Shown here one piece after another: positions 15,475 through 24,308 of a stretch of 64,000 bases of DNA. A program made the translations under genes and the position numbers. The notes under the pieces were generated by a model, which worked only from the letters and a program-made list of their open reading frames with translations, made no database searches and had not been told where the DNA came from. Within the stretch, counting starts at the first letter, position 1; the number at the start of each line of letters is the position of its first letter. Origin of the DNA: Bradyrhizobium sp. AUGA SZCCT0176 (GTDB taxonomy: Bacteria > Pseudomonadota > Alphaproteobacteria > Rhizobiales > Xanthobacteraceae); assembly GCF_018130145.1 (NCBI RefSeq), contig NZ_JAFCMB010000017.1, forward strand, positions 81,316-145,315, in the 5' to 3' direction.

Positions 15475-16692
15475 TCACGGCTTTTGCCCGGAGGGGGATG
15501 GCAGCACGGGGGGCGAGCGGGCAAATTTCTTGACCCCGAGCGGCTTGCTGAACAGATAGCCCTGGACCAGATCGAAGCCCATGTCATGCGCGGCGAGAAA
15601 ATCGGTGCGGGTTTCGACCCCCTGGGCGATGGCGCGCGCACCATGGTCCTGCGCCAGCTCGACGATGTGGCGGCATACCGTCTGCTTCAAGCGGTCATCC
15701 GCGCAGCCGGTGACAAACTGATGATCGACTTTCAGCTCGACGAATGGAAAGTTCCGGAGCCCCAAGAGCGCCGGCCATTCCGGGCCGACATTGTCGACGG
15801 CAATCGCGATATTATGCAGGCGCACCTGTCTGGCGACGTCGATCACGAGATCCAGATTGTCCATCACCTCGGCGCTGTCGATCTCGATGATCAAACCGCC
15901 GAATGCGGGATGGTCGGGCATTCCGAGACACAGGTCGCGCACCGTCTCGCGGCCCCTTAAAAACGAAACCGGCAGGTTGATCGAGAGATCAACCGGACCT
16001 TGCTGCTCCAGAAGGTAATGCCAATCCTCGATCGCGCGGCCGATCACGAACTCGGACAGCGCGCGATAATGCGGATCCTTGTCGTCCGGAATGAAATACG
16101 CCGGTGGAACGACCCCCCAGGCGGGATGTCGCATCCGCACCAGCGCCTCCGCGCCGCTCGGAACCAGGGTGCGCGCATTGATCTTTTGCTGATACCACAA
16201 TTCGAGCCACCCGGCCTTCAGCGCCTCGGCCACGTCCACCGCCGGGCTCGGCGCCGGTTCGGTGGGCAGCAGTGAAGCGACGCTGGCCCGCAACGTTCCG
16301 GCGCTGAAGGGCGTCGGCAGCGAGGGCAGCATCGCGATATCGTATTCCTCGGCAATTTGCCGAACCGCCTTTACCATAATCGAGTCCGGTGGACCGATGA
16401 TGAGCACCTTGCCGCCGAAATTCTTCCGGACGAGAACTTCGAGAATTTCGCCGACCTCGGTCCCGTTGACGGACACGCCGAGCACGACGAGGTCAGGCTG
16501 TTGTGCGTCAAGCACTCCCGACAATTCGCTTGCACAAGCGCATGCGCTGGTGATGAAGCCGAGCTCCTCGAGCGCGTCAGAGAGGAACAGCCGCAGGTGT
16601 TTCTTGGCGTCGGCCACGCAGGCGCGGGGCATCACCCTTCGCAGTCCGAAGCCACCGGTGCGCGCATGCGCGTTAGCATTGATCAGATTCAT
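15475..16692 (-). CDS. REC-like plus degenerate EAL domain protein
   Basis: The ATG at 16692 follows AGGGGGACGGA and gives 405 residues. The first about 130 resemble a receiver fold (FLSDALEELGF, DLVVLGVSV) lacking a clear acidic pocket. The C-terminal about 240 residues are an EAL domain, the fold of c-di-GMP phosphodiesterases. EALVR and the Asn strand DLSINLP are kept. However, the metal-binding DDFG(T/S)G is replaced by DNVGPE, and AEGVE by AQGVE. Hydrolysis is therefore doubtful, and a c-di-GMP-binding or regulatory role is more likely. It is a single-gene unit. Confidence 0.88.
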   Translation of the reverse strand: MNLINANAHARTGGFGLRRVMPRACVADAKKHLRLFLSDALEELGFITSACACASELSGVLDAQQPDLVVLGVSVNGTEVGEILEVLVRKNFGGKVLIIGPPDSIMVKAVRQIAEEYDIAMLPSLPTPFSAGTLRASVASLLPTEPAPSPAVDVAEALKAGWLELWYQQKINARTLVPSGAEALVRMRHPAWGVVPPAYFIPDDKDPHYRALSEFVIGRAIEDWHYLLEQQGPVDLSINLPVSFLRGRETVRDLCLGMPDHPAFGGLIIEIDSAEVMDNLDLVIDVARQVRLHNIAIAVDNVGPEWPALLGLRNFPFVELKVDHQFVTGCADDRLKQTVCRHIVELAQDHGARAIAQGVETRTDFLAAHDMGFDLVQGYLFSKPLGVKKFARSPPVLPSPSGQKP

Positions 16693-17050
16693 TCCGTCCC
16701 CCTGCACAGATATCGACGCTAGTCGTACATCCGCGCAGCGGCGCTAATCATGGAGTTTTAGGGACGCGGTGATGAATGCGCGGGTAAGGTTAAAGCCGCC
16801 AATGAAATTAGAATTGTAACGAAAGCGGCAAGTCATCTGGCTGTAACATGGCAACTCGGAAGCCCGATGGAGACCCATCCGTTTGTCGTTGCCGTCGTGG
16901 CGTGCGCTATGAACGGATGCGTGCATTTGTGCGCTGTTTCATTGCTGGACGCGCGTTAACGCCTGTGGTCGCTTGTCGGCGCGACCACAGTTTATGTTCG
17001 CGCCGAACACAAGAATCGCTTCGACGTGCGGCGTCAGATGAACGCGATAG
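16693..17050. other. Intergenic region upstream of the EAL gene
   Basis: About 360 bp separates two minus-strand genes. The part next to 16692 is moderately AT-rich (16780-16830) and should hold the EAL-gene promoter. A 10-bp perfect hairpin lies at 16963-16990 (CTGTGGTCGC/GCGACCACAG). No convincing gene is present. Confidence 0.45.
16963..16990 (-). terminator. Strong hairpin, possible terminator of the upstream Bug-family gene
   Basis: CTGTGGTCGC and GCGACCACAG pair over 10 bp around an 8-nt loop. It lies 60 bp beyond the stop of the minus-strand gene ending at 17051. On that strand no T-run follows, so it may be an RNA-stability or Rho-related structure rather than an intrinsic terminator. 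Confidence 0.4.
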
Positions 17051-18058
17051 TCACTCCGGCTTGATGCCGGCGAACTTGGCCACCTTGCCCCACTTCTCGG
17101 TTTCCGCCAGCACGTAAGCTTGCATGTCCGCGGGCGACCCGCCGGCCGGCTCGGCGCCGAGCTTGCGCAGCCGCGCGATGCCGTCGTCGGTCTTGAGAAA
17201 CTTGTCGACGCTGGCGTTGAGCCTGTCGATGATCTCCTTCGACGTCTTGGCCGGCGCACCGATGGTGAACCAGGATGCCGCCTCGTAACCGGGTACGCCG
17301 GCTTCCGCGATCGTCGGCAGATCCGGCAGGCCCGGCCAGCGCCTGGCAGAGGAGACCGCCAGTGGGCGGATCGAGTTGGATTCGGCGAACGGCTGCGAGG
17401 CCGGCAAATTGTCGATCGTCAGTTGCACGCGGCCGGCGATCAGGTCGGTCAGCGCCGGTGCGCTGCCCTTGTACGGCACATGGGTCATCTCGACGCCGGT
17501 CATCGACTTGAACAATTCGGTCGAGACATGCGCGGTGCTGCCGAGCCCCGGCGTGCCGTAGAACAACTCGCCCGGCTTCGATTTGGCATAGGCGATCAGC
17601 TCCGCGACCGATTTCACCGGCAGCGAATTGGTGACCGAACAAAGATTGGGTACCCGCGCGATGATGATGACCGGAGCGATATCCCTGGCCTGGTCGTAGT
17701 TCATGTTCTTGAACACGAACTGGTTGATGGCGTGTGTGCCTGGCGTTCCCACCACGAAGGTGTAACCGTCGGGCTCGGCCTTCGCGACGAATTCAGCCGC
17801 GATGTTGCCGCCGGCGCCGGTCTTGTTTTCGACGATGAATTGCTGGCCGAATTCCTCCGAGACTTTTGCCGCGACCACGCGCGCCAGGATGTCGGTGGTG
17901 CCGCCGGCCGCGAACGGCACGACCAGTTTGACCGGCCGTGTCGGCCATTGATCGGCGCCCGCCCGGCGCGGCAACAGCGATATAGCGCCAAAGGCAGCCG
18001 CGCCGGTCAGCACAGCGCGGCGGTTGAGGCGGTGCGGATGAATGATCTTCGAAGTCAT
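17051..18058 (-). CDS. TctC/Bug-family tripartite tricarboxylate transporter substrate-binding protein
   Basis: The 335-residue periplasmic binding protein has a twin-arginine-like signal (NRRAVLTGAAAFGAI, cleavage near AGADQ). It shows the Bug-family pattern: WPTRPVKLVVPFAAGGTTD, then NKTGAGGNIA and the ligand-loop GTPGTHAIN, and later GYEAASWFTIGAPAKT. Such proteins bind carboxylates or related acids. No tctA/tctB permease genes are adjacent, which is common for this large family in Bradyrhizobium-type genomes. It lies downstream of the TAXI gene but beyond a strong hairpin, so it is probably a separate transcript. Confidence 0.92.
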   Translation of the reverse strand: MTSKIIHPHRLNRRAVLTGAAAFGAISLLPRRAGADQWPTRPVKLVVPFAAGGTTDILARVVAAKVSEEFGQQFIVENKTGAGGNIAAEFVAKAEPDGYTFVVGTPGTHAINQFVFKNMNYDQARDIAPVIIIARVPNLCSVTNSLPVKSVAELIAYAKSKPGELFYGTPGLGSTAHVSTELFKSMTGVEMTHVPYKGSAPALTDLIAGRVQLTIDNLPASQPFAESNSIRPLAVSSARRWPGLPDLPTIAEAGVPGYEAASWFTIGAPAKTSKEIIDRLNASVDKFLKTDDGIARLRKLGAEPAGGSPADMQAYVLAETEKWGKVAKFAGIKPE

Positions 18059-18212
18059 GTCGGTCCCTCCAAAATTTCGGCGGACCGTATTTGTTAATCG
18101 GCGCGACCACCACCCCCGTCGGCGTCATGCCTCGGGGTCTCCGGCATCATGGCGCAAAACCCGATCAGGGCGACGTCAGCGACCGCAGCGAGAAGCAGCA
18201 AGCTCAAAGAAA

Positions 18213-18241
18213 TGACCGCGGCCCTTGGCAGGCCGCGGTCA
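18213..18241 (-). terminator. Intrinsic terminator of the TRAP-TAXI operon
   Basis: GACCGCGGCC and GGCCGCGGTC (18214-18223, 18231-18240) pair perfectly around a 7-nt loop, extended by a T/A pair. On the minus strand the stem is followed by ATTTCTTTG. It sits 31 bp past the TAXI gene stop at 18272. Confidence 0.75.
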
Positions 18242-18271
18242 AATGCAATCAAGCAATTGCAGGCTGCCGGC

Positions 18272-19246
18272 TTAGCCGCCGATGCCTTTTTCCTTGAAAT
18301 ACTTCAGCGCACCGGGATGGAACGGGATCGGCGAGCGGTCCTGCACCTGGTTGTCGAGCGAGAAGCTCTCGGCTTCCTTGTGCACGGCAACGATGTCGGC
18401 CTTCTTCTCCACCAGCGTCTTGACGATCGTGTAGGCATCGTCGTTGCTCATCTTGTCGCCGGTCACGATCAGGTTCCAGACCTCGGTAATGGAATTGTCC
18501 TTGTCGTAGCCGGGATAGGAGCCCGCCTTGATCTTGCTCGACGTGTAGAGCTTGCCGTATTTGGCGTTCATCTTCTCGGCGAGATCGCCGTGGTCGACCA
18601 GCTTCATCTTCAAGCCTGGCGTTGCCGCGAGATCGGTCACCGCCGCGGTCGGGATGCCGCCGACCCAGAAGAACGCGTCGATCTTGCGGTCCTTGATGGC
18701 GTTGACGGATTCGGCAACGCCGAGCCGCTCGCGCTTCATGTCCTTGTCCTTGTCGAGACCGGCGGCTTCGATGACGCGGAACGCCATCACTTCGGTCGCG
18801 CCGCCCGGAGAACCCGTCGAGACGCGCTTGCCCTTGAGATCGGCCATGGTCGTGATGCCGGTACCTTCGACGGTCACCACATGCATGCGGTTCGGATAGA
18901 CCACGAGCAGCGCCTGCAGCGGCAGCTTGCCGCTCTTGAACTTGTCCTGGCCCTGCAGCGCGTCGAGCGCGGCATCGGCCATGGTGAAGCCCATCTCGCT
19001 CTGCCCGGTGCCGATCAGCTTGAGATTGTCGATCGAGCCGCCGGTGACTTCGGCCGTGGCCTGCACGTTGGGAAGGGTCTTTGACAGCACGTTGGCGACG
19101 GCGCCGCCAAGCGGATAGTAGACGCCGCCGGTTCCGCCGGTGCCGATCGACATCGTTTTCTGCTGGGCGTGGACGATGCCGGCGAAGGCGAGTCCGGCCG
19201 CAACAGTCACAGCCAGGACGGCCACGGTCTTTTTCATTATTTTCAT
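18272..19246 (-). CDS. TAXI-family TRAP transporter solute-binding protein
   Basis: The 324-residue protein has a signal peptide (MKIMKKTVAVLAVTVAAG, cleavage after VHAQ). The family signature is at the start of the mature protein (TMSIGTGGTGGVYYPLGGA), followed by VRVSTGSPGGAT-like and DAFFWVGGIPTAAV segments. TAXI proteins capture solutes, reported for glutamate, 2-oxoglutarate and related acids, and hand them to a fused TRAP permease. The permease gene lies 31 bp upstream on the same strand, so the two form an operon. The ligand is not predictable. Confidence 0.95.
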   Translation of the reverse strand: MKIMKKTVAVLAVTVAAGLAFAGIVHAQQKTMSIGTGGTGGVYYPLGGAVANVLSKTLPNVQATAEVTGGSIDNLKLIGTGQSEMGFTMADAALDALQGQDKFKSGKLPLQALLVVYPNRMHVVTVEGTGITTMADLKGKRVSTGSPGGATEVMAFRVIEAAGLDKDKDMKRERLGVAESVNAIKDRKIDAFFWVGGIPTAAVTDLAATPGLKMKLVDHGDLAEKMNAKYGKLYTSSKIKAGSYPGYDKDNSITEVWNLIVTGDKMSNDDAYTIVKTLVEKKADIVAVHKEAESFSLDNQVQDRSPIPFHPGALKYFKEKGIGG

Positions 19247-19277
19247 CTCAATTACTCCCTTGACCTTATTCTTGGAC

Positions 19278-21317
19278 TTAAGTTGTAAGCGCCGGTCGTT
19301 TCGGCGCCCGCGTTCTCGACTGCCACAGCAACACGCCGAAGCCGATGATCAGCCCGGGCACGTAAGTGTAGCTGATATCGCGGCCGATCATCCATTCGAC
19401 GATCGCCTCGATCAAACTCGGAAATACCAGCAGCAATCCGGATAGCAGAAGCAGGCCTCCCTCGACCCGCGTATTTTGTCGCAGCGCCCAGTTCTGGGCA
19501 ACTGAGGCCAGCGCCAGCAGTCCCAGAGTGGTCTTGATCGTGATTTCGAGGATGTCGAGCCATGATCCGCCCTTGGGGATCGAGAGCAGCAATCCGACGC
19601 CCTGCGGATCGAGCACGAACACGAACGGCACCAGGAACGCAGGCAAGGTGTATTTCCAGGACTGCAGCGTGGTCTTGTAGGGATCGCCGCCGGTGATGGC
19701 GGCGGCCGCAAACGGCGACAGAGCGGTCGGCGGCGACACCTCCGACAGCACGGCGTAATAGAAGATGAACATGTGCGCGGCGTAATCGGGCACGCCGAGT
19801 TTGATCAGTGCCGGTGCGGCGATCACGGCGCAGATGATGTAGGAGGCGGTCACCGGCACCGCGAGCCCGATGATCCACACGATCAGCGAAGTGTAGATCG
19901 CCGTCAGCAGCAGGCTGCCGCCGGCATAGCTGATCACGATCGCCGAGAATTTGAGACCGAGACCGGTCAGCGTGACGATGCCGACCACGATGCCGGCGCA
20001 GGCGCAGGTGGTCGCTGCGTTCAGCGCGCCGGTAGAGCCTTCCGCCAGCGCCTTGACCAGTTTGCTCGGCACCAGCGCGGTTTCCTTGCGCAGGAAGCTC
20101 AGCGCGAAGGTCACGACGATGGCGTAGAACACCGACAGCGACGGCGAATAGCCGATCACCATGAATACGACCACGGCGAGCAGCGAGATGAAATGAAAGC
20201 CGTAACGCCGGGTCATCTGCCCGAGCGACATCTCCGGCGTGAAGTTGACGTCCTTGGCGCCGAACTTCTTCGCGTCCAGTTCGACCATGAACAGCAGCGA
20301 CATGTAATAGAGACAGGTCGGAATCGTCGCCATCCAGATCACGTCGAGATAGCTGATCTTGAGAAACTCGGCGATCAGGAACGCCGCGGCGCCGAGCACC
20401 GGCGGCGACAGGATGGCGCCGAGGCCGCCGGCCGCCAGCAAACCGCCGGCGGCGTTTTTCTCAAAGCCGGCCTTGGCCAGCATCGGGGAGGCCACGGTGC
20501 CGATCATCACGGTGGTGGCGACGCCCGATCCGGAGGGGCCGCCGAGCAGGAACGAGGACAGCACGACGGTTCTGCCGGCGCTGTTCGCCTTGCCGCCCAT
20601 CAGCGCCAGCGAGAAATCGATGAAGAACTTGCCGGCACCGGATTGCGCCAGGAACGCGCCATAGATCGTGAACAGGATGATCAGGGTCGCCGACACGTCG
20701 ACCGCGACACCGAAAATACCTTCCAGGGTGATGAAGAGATGACCGACCAGCCGGGGCAGATCGTAGCCGCGATGGGTCCATGGCGCCGGCAGATGCGGTC
20801 CAAGCATCGCATAGGCGATAAACAATACGGCCACGACGGGCATGATCAGCCCGGTGGTGCGCCGCGTCGCCTCCAGCACGAGCACGATGAAGACGACGCC
20901 GACGATGACGTCCCAGCGGTCGGGCGAGGTGGCGCGGTCGGTAAAGTCCTCGCCGCCCCAGAGCGCATAGACGATGGTCGCGACCGCAAAGATGCCCGGC
21001 ACCACGTCCCACCAGCGCACCCGGTTGCGAAACCGCGTCGCCAGCGGAAACAGCAGGAAGCTCAGCACCAGCGTGAAGGCGACGTGGGTGTAGCGGAGCT
21101 CCTGGGTCGGAACGATCGCGTAGGCCGCATAGAGGTGGAACAGACTCATCACCACCGCAATGGTGGTCGAGATCCGCCCCGCCCATCCCATCAGGCGGTT
21201 GGCCGCGCCTTCCTCGGCCTCGATGAACAATTCAGCCTTATGCAACGCTTCGTCGGACACGGCGATGACGTCGTCATTGGGCAAAGAATTGCCTGGTGGT
21301 TGACCCTGTGCGGCCAT
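19278..21317 (-). CDS. Fused TRAP transporter permease (DctQM type)
   Basis: The chosen ATG at 21317 follows a GGGGGAAG site; an upstream ATG at 21335 lacks one. The roughly 679-residue membrane protein has a short soluble N-terminus, then about four helices (small-subunit part, residues 45-190) and a large 12-helix DctM-like part, with GGPSGSGVATTVMIG and AGGLGAILSPPVLGAAAF as typical re-entrant-loop motifs. It imports an organic acid using an ion gradient, together with the TAXI binding protein encoded 31 bp downstream. The two genes form a complete transporter. Confidence 0.95.
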   Translation of the reverse strand: MAAQGQPPGNSLPNDDVIAVSDEALHKAELFIEAEEGAANRLMGWAGRISTTIAVVMSLFHLYAAYAIVPTQELRYTHVAFTLVLSFLLFPLATRFRNRVRWWDVVPGIFAVATIVYALWGGEDFTDRATSPDRWDVIVGVVFIVLVLEATRRTTGLIMPVVAVLFIAYAMLGPHLPAPWTHRGYDLPRLVGHLFITLEGIFGVAVDVSATLIILFTIYGAFLAQSGAGKFFIDFSLALMGGKANSAGRTVVLSSFLLGGPSGSGVATTVMIGTVASPMLAKAGFEKNAAGGLLAAGGLGAILSPPVLGAAAFLIAEFLKISYLDVIWMATIPTCLYYMSLLFMVELDAKKFGAKDVNFTPEMSLGQMTRRYGFHFISLLAVVVFMVIGYSPSLSVFYAIVVTFALSFLRKETALVPSKLVKALAEGSTGALNAATTCACAGIVVGIVTLTGLGLKFSAIVISYAGGSLLLTAIYTSLIVWIIGLAVPVTASYIICAVIAAPALIKLGVPDYAAHMFIFYYAVLSEVSPPTALSPFAAAAITGGDPYKTTLQSWKYTLPAFLVPFVFVLDPQGVGLLLSIPKGGSWLDILEITIKTTLGLLALASVAQNWALRQNTRVEGGLLLLSGLLLVFPSLIEAIVEWMIGRDISYTYVPGLIIGFGVLLWQSRTRAPKRPALTT

Positions 21318-21537
21318 GCTTCCCCCGGAGCGCATTGATATCTCCCGGCTGGATCGCCGGGGCCTTTAACGGCGGCGCATTCATGCCGGTTTGGGGAGGC
21401 GTTGCAAGGGCATAAATCGAGAGATTTTGGGATGGTTACATCCATGCGAGGGTTGCATCGGCCGCCACGCGCTGGATGGGTTGACCGCGGGCACATGCCC
21501 GTTCAACTTCCCGTCCAAATCAAGGGGAGAGAAGTCG

Positions 21538-22341
21538 ATGGAACGGCTCAAGGGCAAGACGGCGATGGTGGTCGGCGCGGGTTCGATCGGGCCCGGCTGG
21601 GGCAACGGCAAGGCGACCGCGGTGACTTTTGCTCGCGAGGGTGCGCAGGTGTTCTGCGTCGATCGCAACGCGGCGGCGGCCGAAGAGACCGTGAAGATCA
21701 TCACGGGCGAGGGCGGCAAGGCGGCGGCCTTCACCGCCGACGTCTCGCGCGCCGCCGAAGTCGAGGCGATGGTGGCGGCGTGCCTGAAGACCTATGGCCG
21801 TATCGATGTGCTCGACAACAATGTCGGCATTGCCGAGATGGGCAGCGTGGTCGAGACGACGGAGTCCGAATGGGACCGCGTGTTCGCGGTCAATCTCAAG
21901 AGCGCCTTCCTCGCCATGAAGCACGTTATTCCGGTGATGCAGAAGCAGGGCGGCGGCTCGATCATCAATATTTCGTCGATCGCCTCGATCCGTCACGTCG
22001 GCATTTCCTACGTCTCCTATGGGGCGTCGAAGGCGGCGATGAACCAGATGACGCGCACCACGGCGGTGCAGTTCGCAGCCGATCATGTCCGGGTGAACTG
22101 CATTCTGCCGGGCTTGATGAAAACGCCGATGGTCGAGCACTCCGCAGGGCTTGCGGCGAGTTATGCCAAGGGCGATGTCGAGGCGATGTGGCGGGCTAGG
22201 GATTCGCAAGTGCCGATGGGGCACATGGGCGACGCCTGGGATGTCGCCAATGCGGCGCTGTTTTTGGCTTCCGACGAATCCCGCTACGTCACCGGGCTCG
22301 AACTCGTGGTCGATGGCGGGATGACGGCGAGGTCGGCATAA
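21538..22341 (+). CDS. Short-chain dehydrogenase/reductase
   Basis: The ATG at 21538 follows AGGGGAGAGAAG. The 267-residue enzyme has a variant dinucleotide site, VVGAGSIGPGWGNGKA, longer than the usual TGxxxGIG. The active site shows NNVG, Ser in INISSIASI and the YxxxK pair YGASK. The C-terminal SRYVTGLELVVDGG is typical of classical SDRs. It probably oxidises or reduces a hydroxy/keto compound with NAD(P). The glycine loop with an insertion is shared with a subset of SDRs annotated in degradation clusters. The substrate is unknown. It is divergent from the TRAP operon. Confidence 0.9.
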   Translation: MERLKGKTAMVVGAGSIGPGWGNGKATAVTFAREGAQVFCVDRNAAAAEETVKIITGEGGKAAAFTADVSRAAEVEAMVAACLKTYGRIDVLDNNVGIAEMGSVVETTESEWDRVFAVNLKSAFLAMKHVIPVMQKQGGGSIINISSIASIRHVGISYVSYGASKAAMNQMTRTTAVQFAADHVRVNCILPGLMKTPMVEHSAGLAASYAKGDVEAMWRARDSQVPMGHMGDAWDVANAALFLASDESRYVTGLELVVDGGMTARSA

Positions 22342-22365
22342 GCCAAGCGCGGGTTCGGGCTCCCG

Positions 22366-23136
22366 CTACTGCGCCATCGCCAATATGCCGCCGGCAAAGG
22401 AGTGCCACATCGGCGTCATGCTGATCGGCCAGTTCAGCAGCTTCACGGCGATCAGCGCGGCGCCGCCATAGATATAGACCGGATGCGGGCGGCCGCGCGT
22501 GCGCCAGTCGTGCACGACGGCAACAACGAGCAGCAGATAGGCGACGAAGGCCGGCGGGATGGTGACCGGCACCGGCGGCGGGCCGAGCGGCCCGGGAGGC
22601 GCCAGGAAGGTGAGAAACCAGCGCGCCACGGCTGCATCCAGCAGCGAAATGCCGGCCAGCAGCATCAGCCGCTTGTGGGTTTCGCCCCGGCGGATGTTCG
22701 CAATGGCCAGCGCGAACACCACCGCAAAGAAAACAATGCCGCTGAGCGGGACGATCGCAAACGCGATGCCTTCACTGGTCAGCCCCGCCGCCGCCGATCG
22801 CTTCATCGCGTTGACCGCAACCAGGAAGCCGAAAATCGTCATCGCGGTCGCCAGCGACACGCCGATCATTCCGATTGCGCGGTGCCGGGTGACATTTCCC
22901 GATGCGGCGAGCCAGGTCTGGAACGCAAAGTAGAGCGACCAGGCAAAAAACAGCAGGCCGTGAAAATGGACGACGGGCGAGGCTGACAGCGATCGCGACA
23001 TCATCGGGAGCCAATAGGTCGGGGCAAAGCCGAGAAACGCGACGGCCGTGCAGGCCAGCGCCATGTAGAAGTAAAAATAGCCGGTTTGGGAATACGCGAT
23101 CGCGCGCGGCGGAGTCGTGTCGGTCAGGATGGTCAT
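22366..23136 (-). CDS. Multi-pass membrane protein of unknown function
   Basis: The 256-residue product has about seven hydrophobic segments, starting at FYFYMALACTAVAFLGF and ending near HPVYIYGGAALIAV. Conserved-looking His residues occur in VVHFHGLLFFAW, NVTRHRAIG and GETHKRLM, as seen in small haem or quinone-binding membrane proteins, but this is only suggestive. It ends convergently 24 bp after the SDR gene. No neighbour hints at a role. Confidence 0.72.
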   Translation of the reverse strand: MTILTDTTPPRAIAYSQTGYFYFYMALACTAVAFLGFAPTYWLPMMSRSLSASPVVHFHGLLFFAWSLYFAFQTWLAASGNVTRHRAIGMIGVSLATAMTIFGFLVAVNAMKRSAAAGLTSEGIAFAIVPLSGIVFFAVVFALAIANIRRGETHKRLMLLAGISLLDAAVARWFLTFLAPPGPLGPPPVPVTIPPAFVAYLLLVVAVVHDWRTRGRPHPVYIYGGAALIAVKLLNWPISMTPMWHSFAGGILAMAQ

Positions 23137-23328
23137 GGATTTGAGTCGACCGGAAAGGGGAAAGGTTCAACGAAAATTCTTCAATGGATAGACACACTTG
23201 CACGCGAAAAGCGCGGCTTCCCGGACGTCATGCTTCAGCCAAAATCGAAATTCGCGTTGGCCGCTGTCGGAAGCGCACCTCGCTTGCTAGGATTGTCCGT
23301 CGTCGAGAGCGTTTTTCCGGGTCTGTTG

Positions 23329-24096
23329 ATGCGAGGTTGTCCTATCATCCGCAATATTGTCGTCGCTTCCCTGCTGTGGACGGCGTTCGTGCAAGCCGCC
23401 TTTGCAACCGGCGCCGAGCCAGCCAGGGATCCGCAAGTCGATCCCGCGCCTTGCATTGCGGCGGCGGCGGCCAATGACGACGACAAGACCATCAGCATTT
23501 GCGGCGCGTTGATCGGCAACGAAAAGACCGCGAGGTCCGACCGCATCAAGGCATTGATCGCGCGTGGCGGCGCCAACGATCGCAAGGATCTGATCGACCG
23601 CGCCATTGCCGATTATGACGGCGTGCTGCGGCTCGATCCGGCGCTGGCCGATATCTTCAACGCGCGCGGCGAACTCTGGCGCAAGAAGGGTGACCGGCCG
23701 AGGGCATTGCAGGACTTCGGCGTGGCGATCAAGCTCAACCCGGAGCATCCCACCGCGCGCGGCAATTACAAATCGCTGGCGCAGGAACTCGAGCGTCTCG
23801 GCGCGCTGATGGCGGTCTACAACAGGCCGAGCTTCAACTGCGCCACCACGAAGCAGCCGGTGGAAAAGGCGATCTGCGCCAGTCCGGACCTTGCCAAGTT
23901 TGACCGCGAGATCAGTGCCGTGAATACCAAGGTGGTCCGCGATGCGAGTGCCGACAGCCCGCGCGCCCGTGCCCTGCAGCGTGAGCAGGATGATTTCGTC
24001 GCCCGCCGCAGCGCCGCCTTCGGCCAGCCGGGTTACGATTTGCGGAGGGCCATGAAGGAACGGCTCGACCAATTGCTGGCGATCGAGTCGCGCTGA
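23329..24096 (+). CDS. Exported TPR-like protein with LprI-like C-terminal segment
   Basis: From the ATG at 23329 the product is 255 residues, with signal peptide MRGCPIIRNIVVASLLWTAF cleaved after AFA. An in-frame ATG at 23230 would add an N-terminal extension that hides the signal. Residues about 75-150 resemble one to two TPR units (IADYDGVLRLDPALADIFNA, ALQDFGVAIKLNPEHPTARG). The C-terminal part has paired Cys (FNCATTKQ, KAICASPDLAKFD) followed by a Glu/Arg-rich helix, like lysozyme-inhibitor LprI proteins. A periplasmic location is likely; the function is unproven. Confidence 0.75.
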   Translation: MRGCPIIRNIVVASLLWTAFVQAAFATGAEPARDPQVDPAPCIAAAAANDDDKTISICGALIGNEKTARSDRIKALIARGGANDRKDLIDRAIADYDGVLRLDPALADIFNARGELWRKKGDRPRALQDFGVAIKLNPEHPTARGNYKSLAQELERLGALMAVYNRPSFNCATTKQPVEKAICASPDLAKFDREISAVNTKVVRDASADSPRARALQREQDDFVARRSAAFGQPGYDLRRAMKERLDQLLAIESR

Positions 24097-24191
24097 ATGG
24101 TGGTCGGGCTTTAGCCGATCGCCAAGTTGTTCCGGCTTGATCTCGCGCCGCTTCCCGTGACAATGCGTGGCAAATATGATTGCCGCCCCGT

Positions 24192-24282
24192 CGTCATGGC
24201 CGGGCTTGTCCCGGCCATCCACGTCTTGCTTATCCAACTGGCAGCAAAGACGTGGATGCCCGGGACAAGCCCGGGCATGACG
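24192..24282. repeat. Large palindromic intergenic element
   Basis: The arms CGTCATG...CCGGGCTTGTCCCGG...CCACGTCTT and their near-exact inverse flank about 20 bp. Each arm also carries its own short hairpin. It sits 27 bp upstream of the propionyl-CoA synthetase start. Confidence 0.75.
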
Positions 24283-24308
24283 AGTGGGTGGGCCACGGGA
24301 GAAACGCC

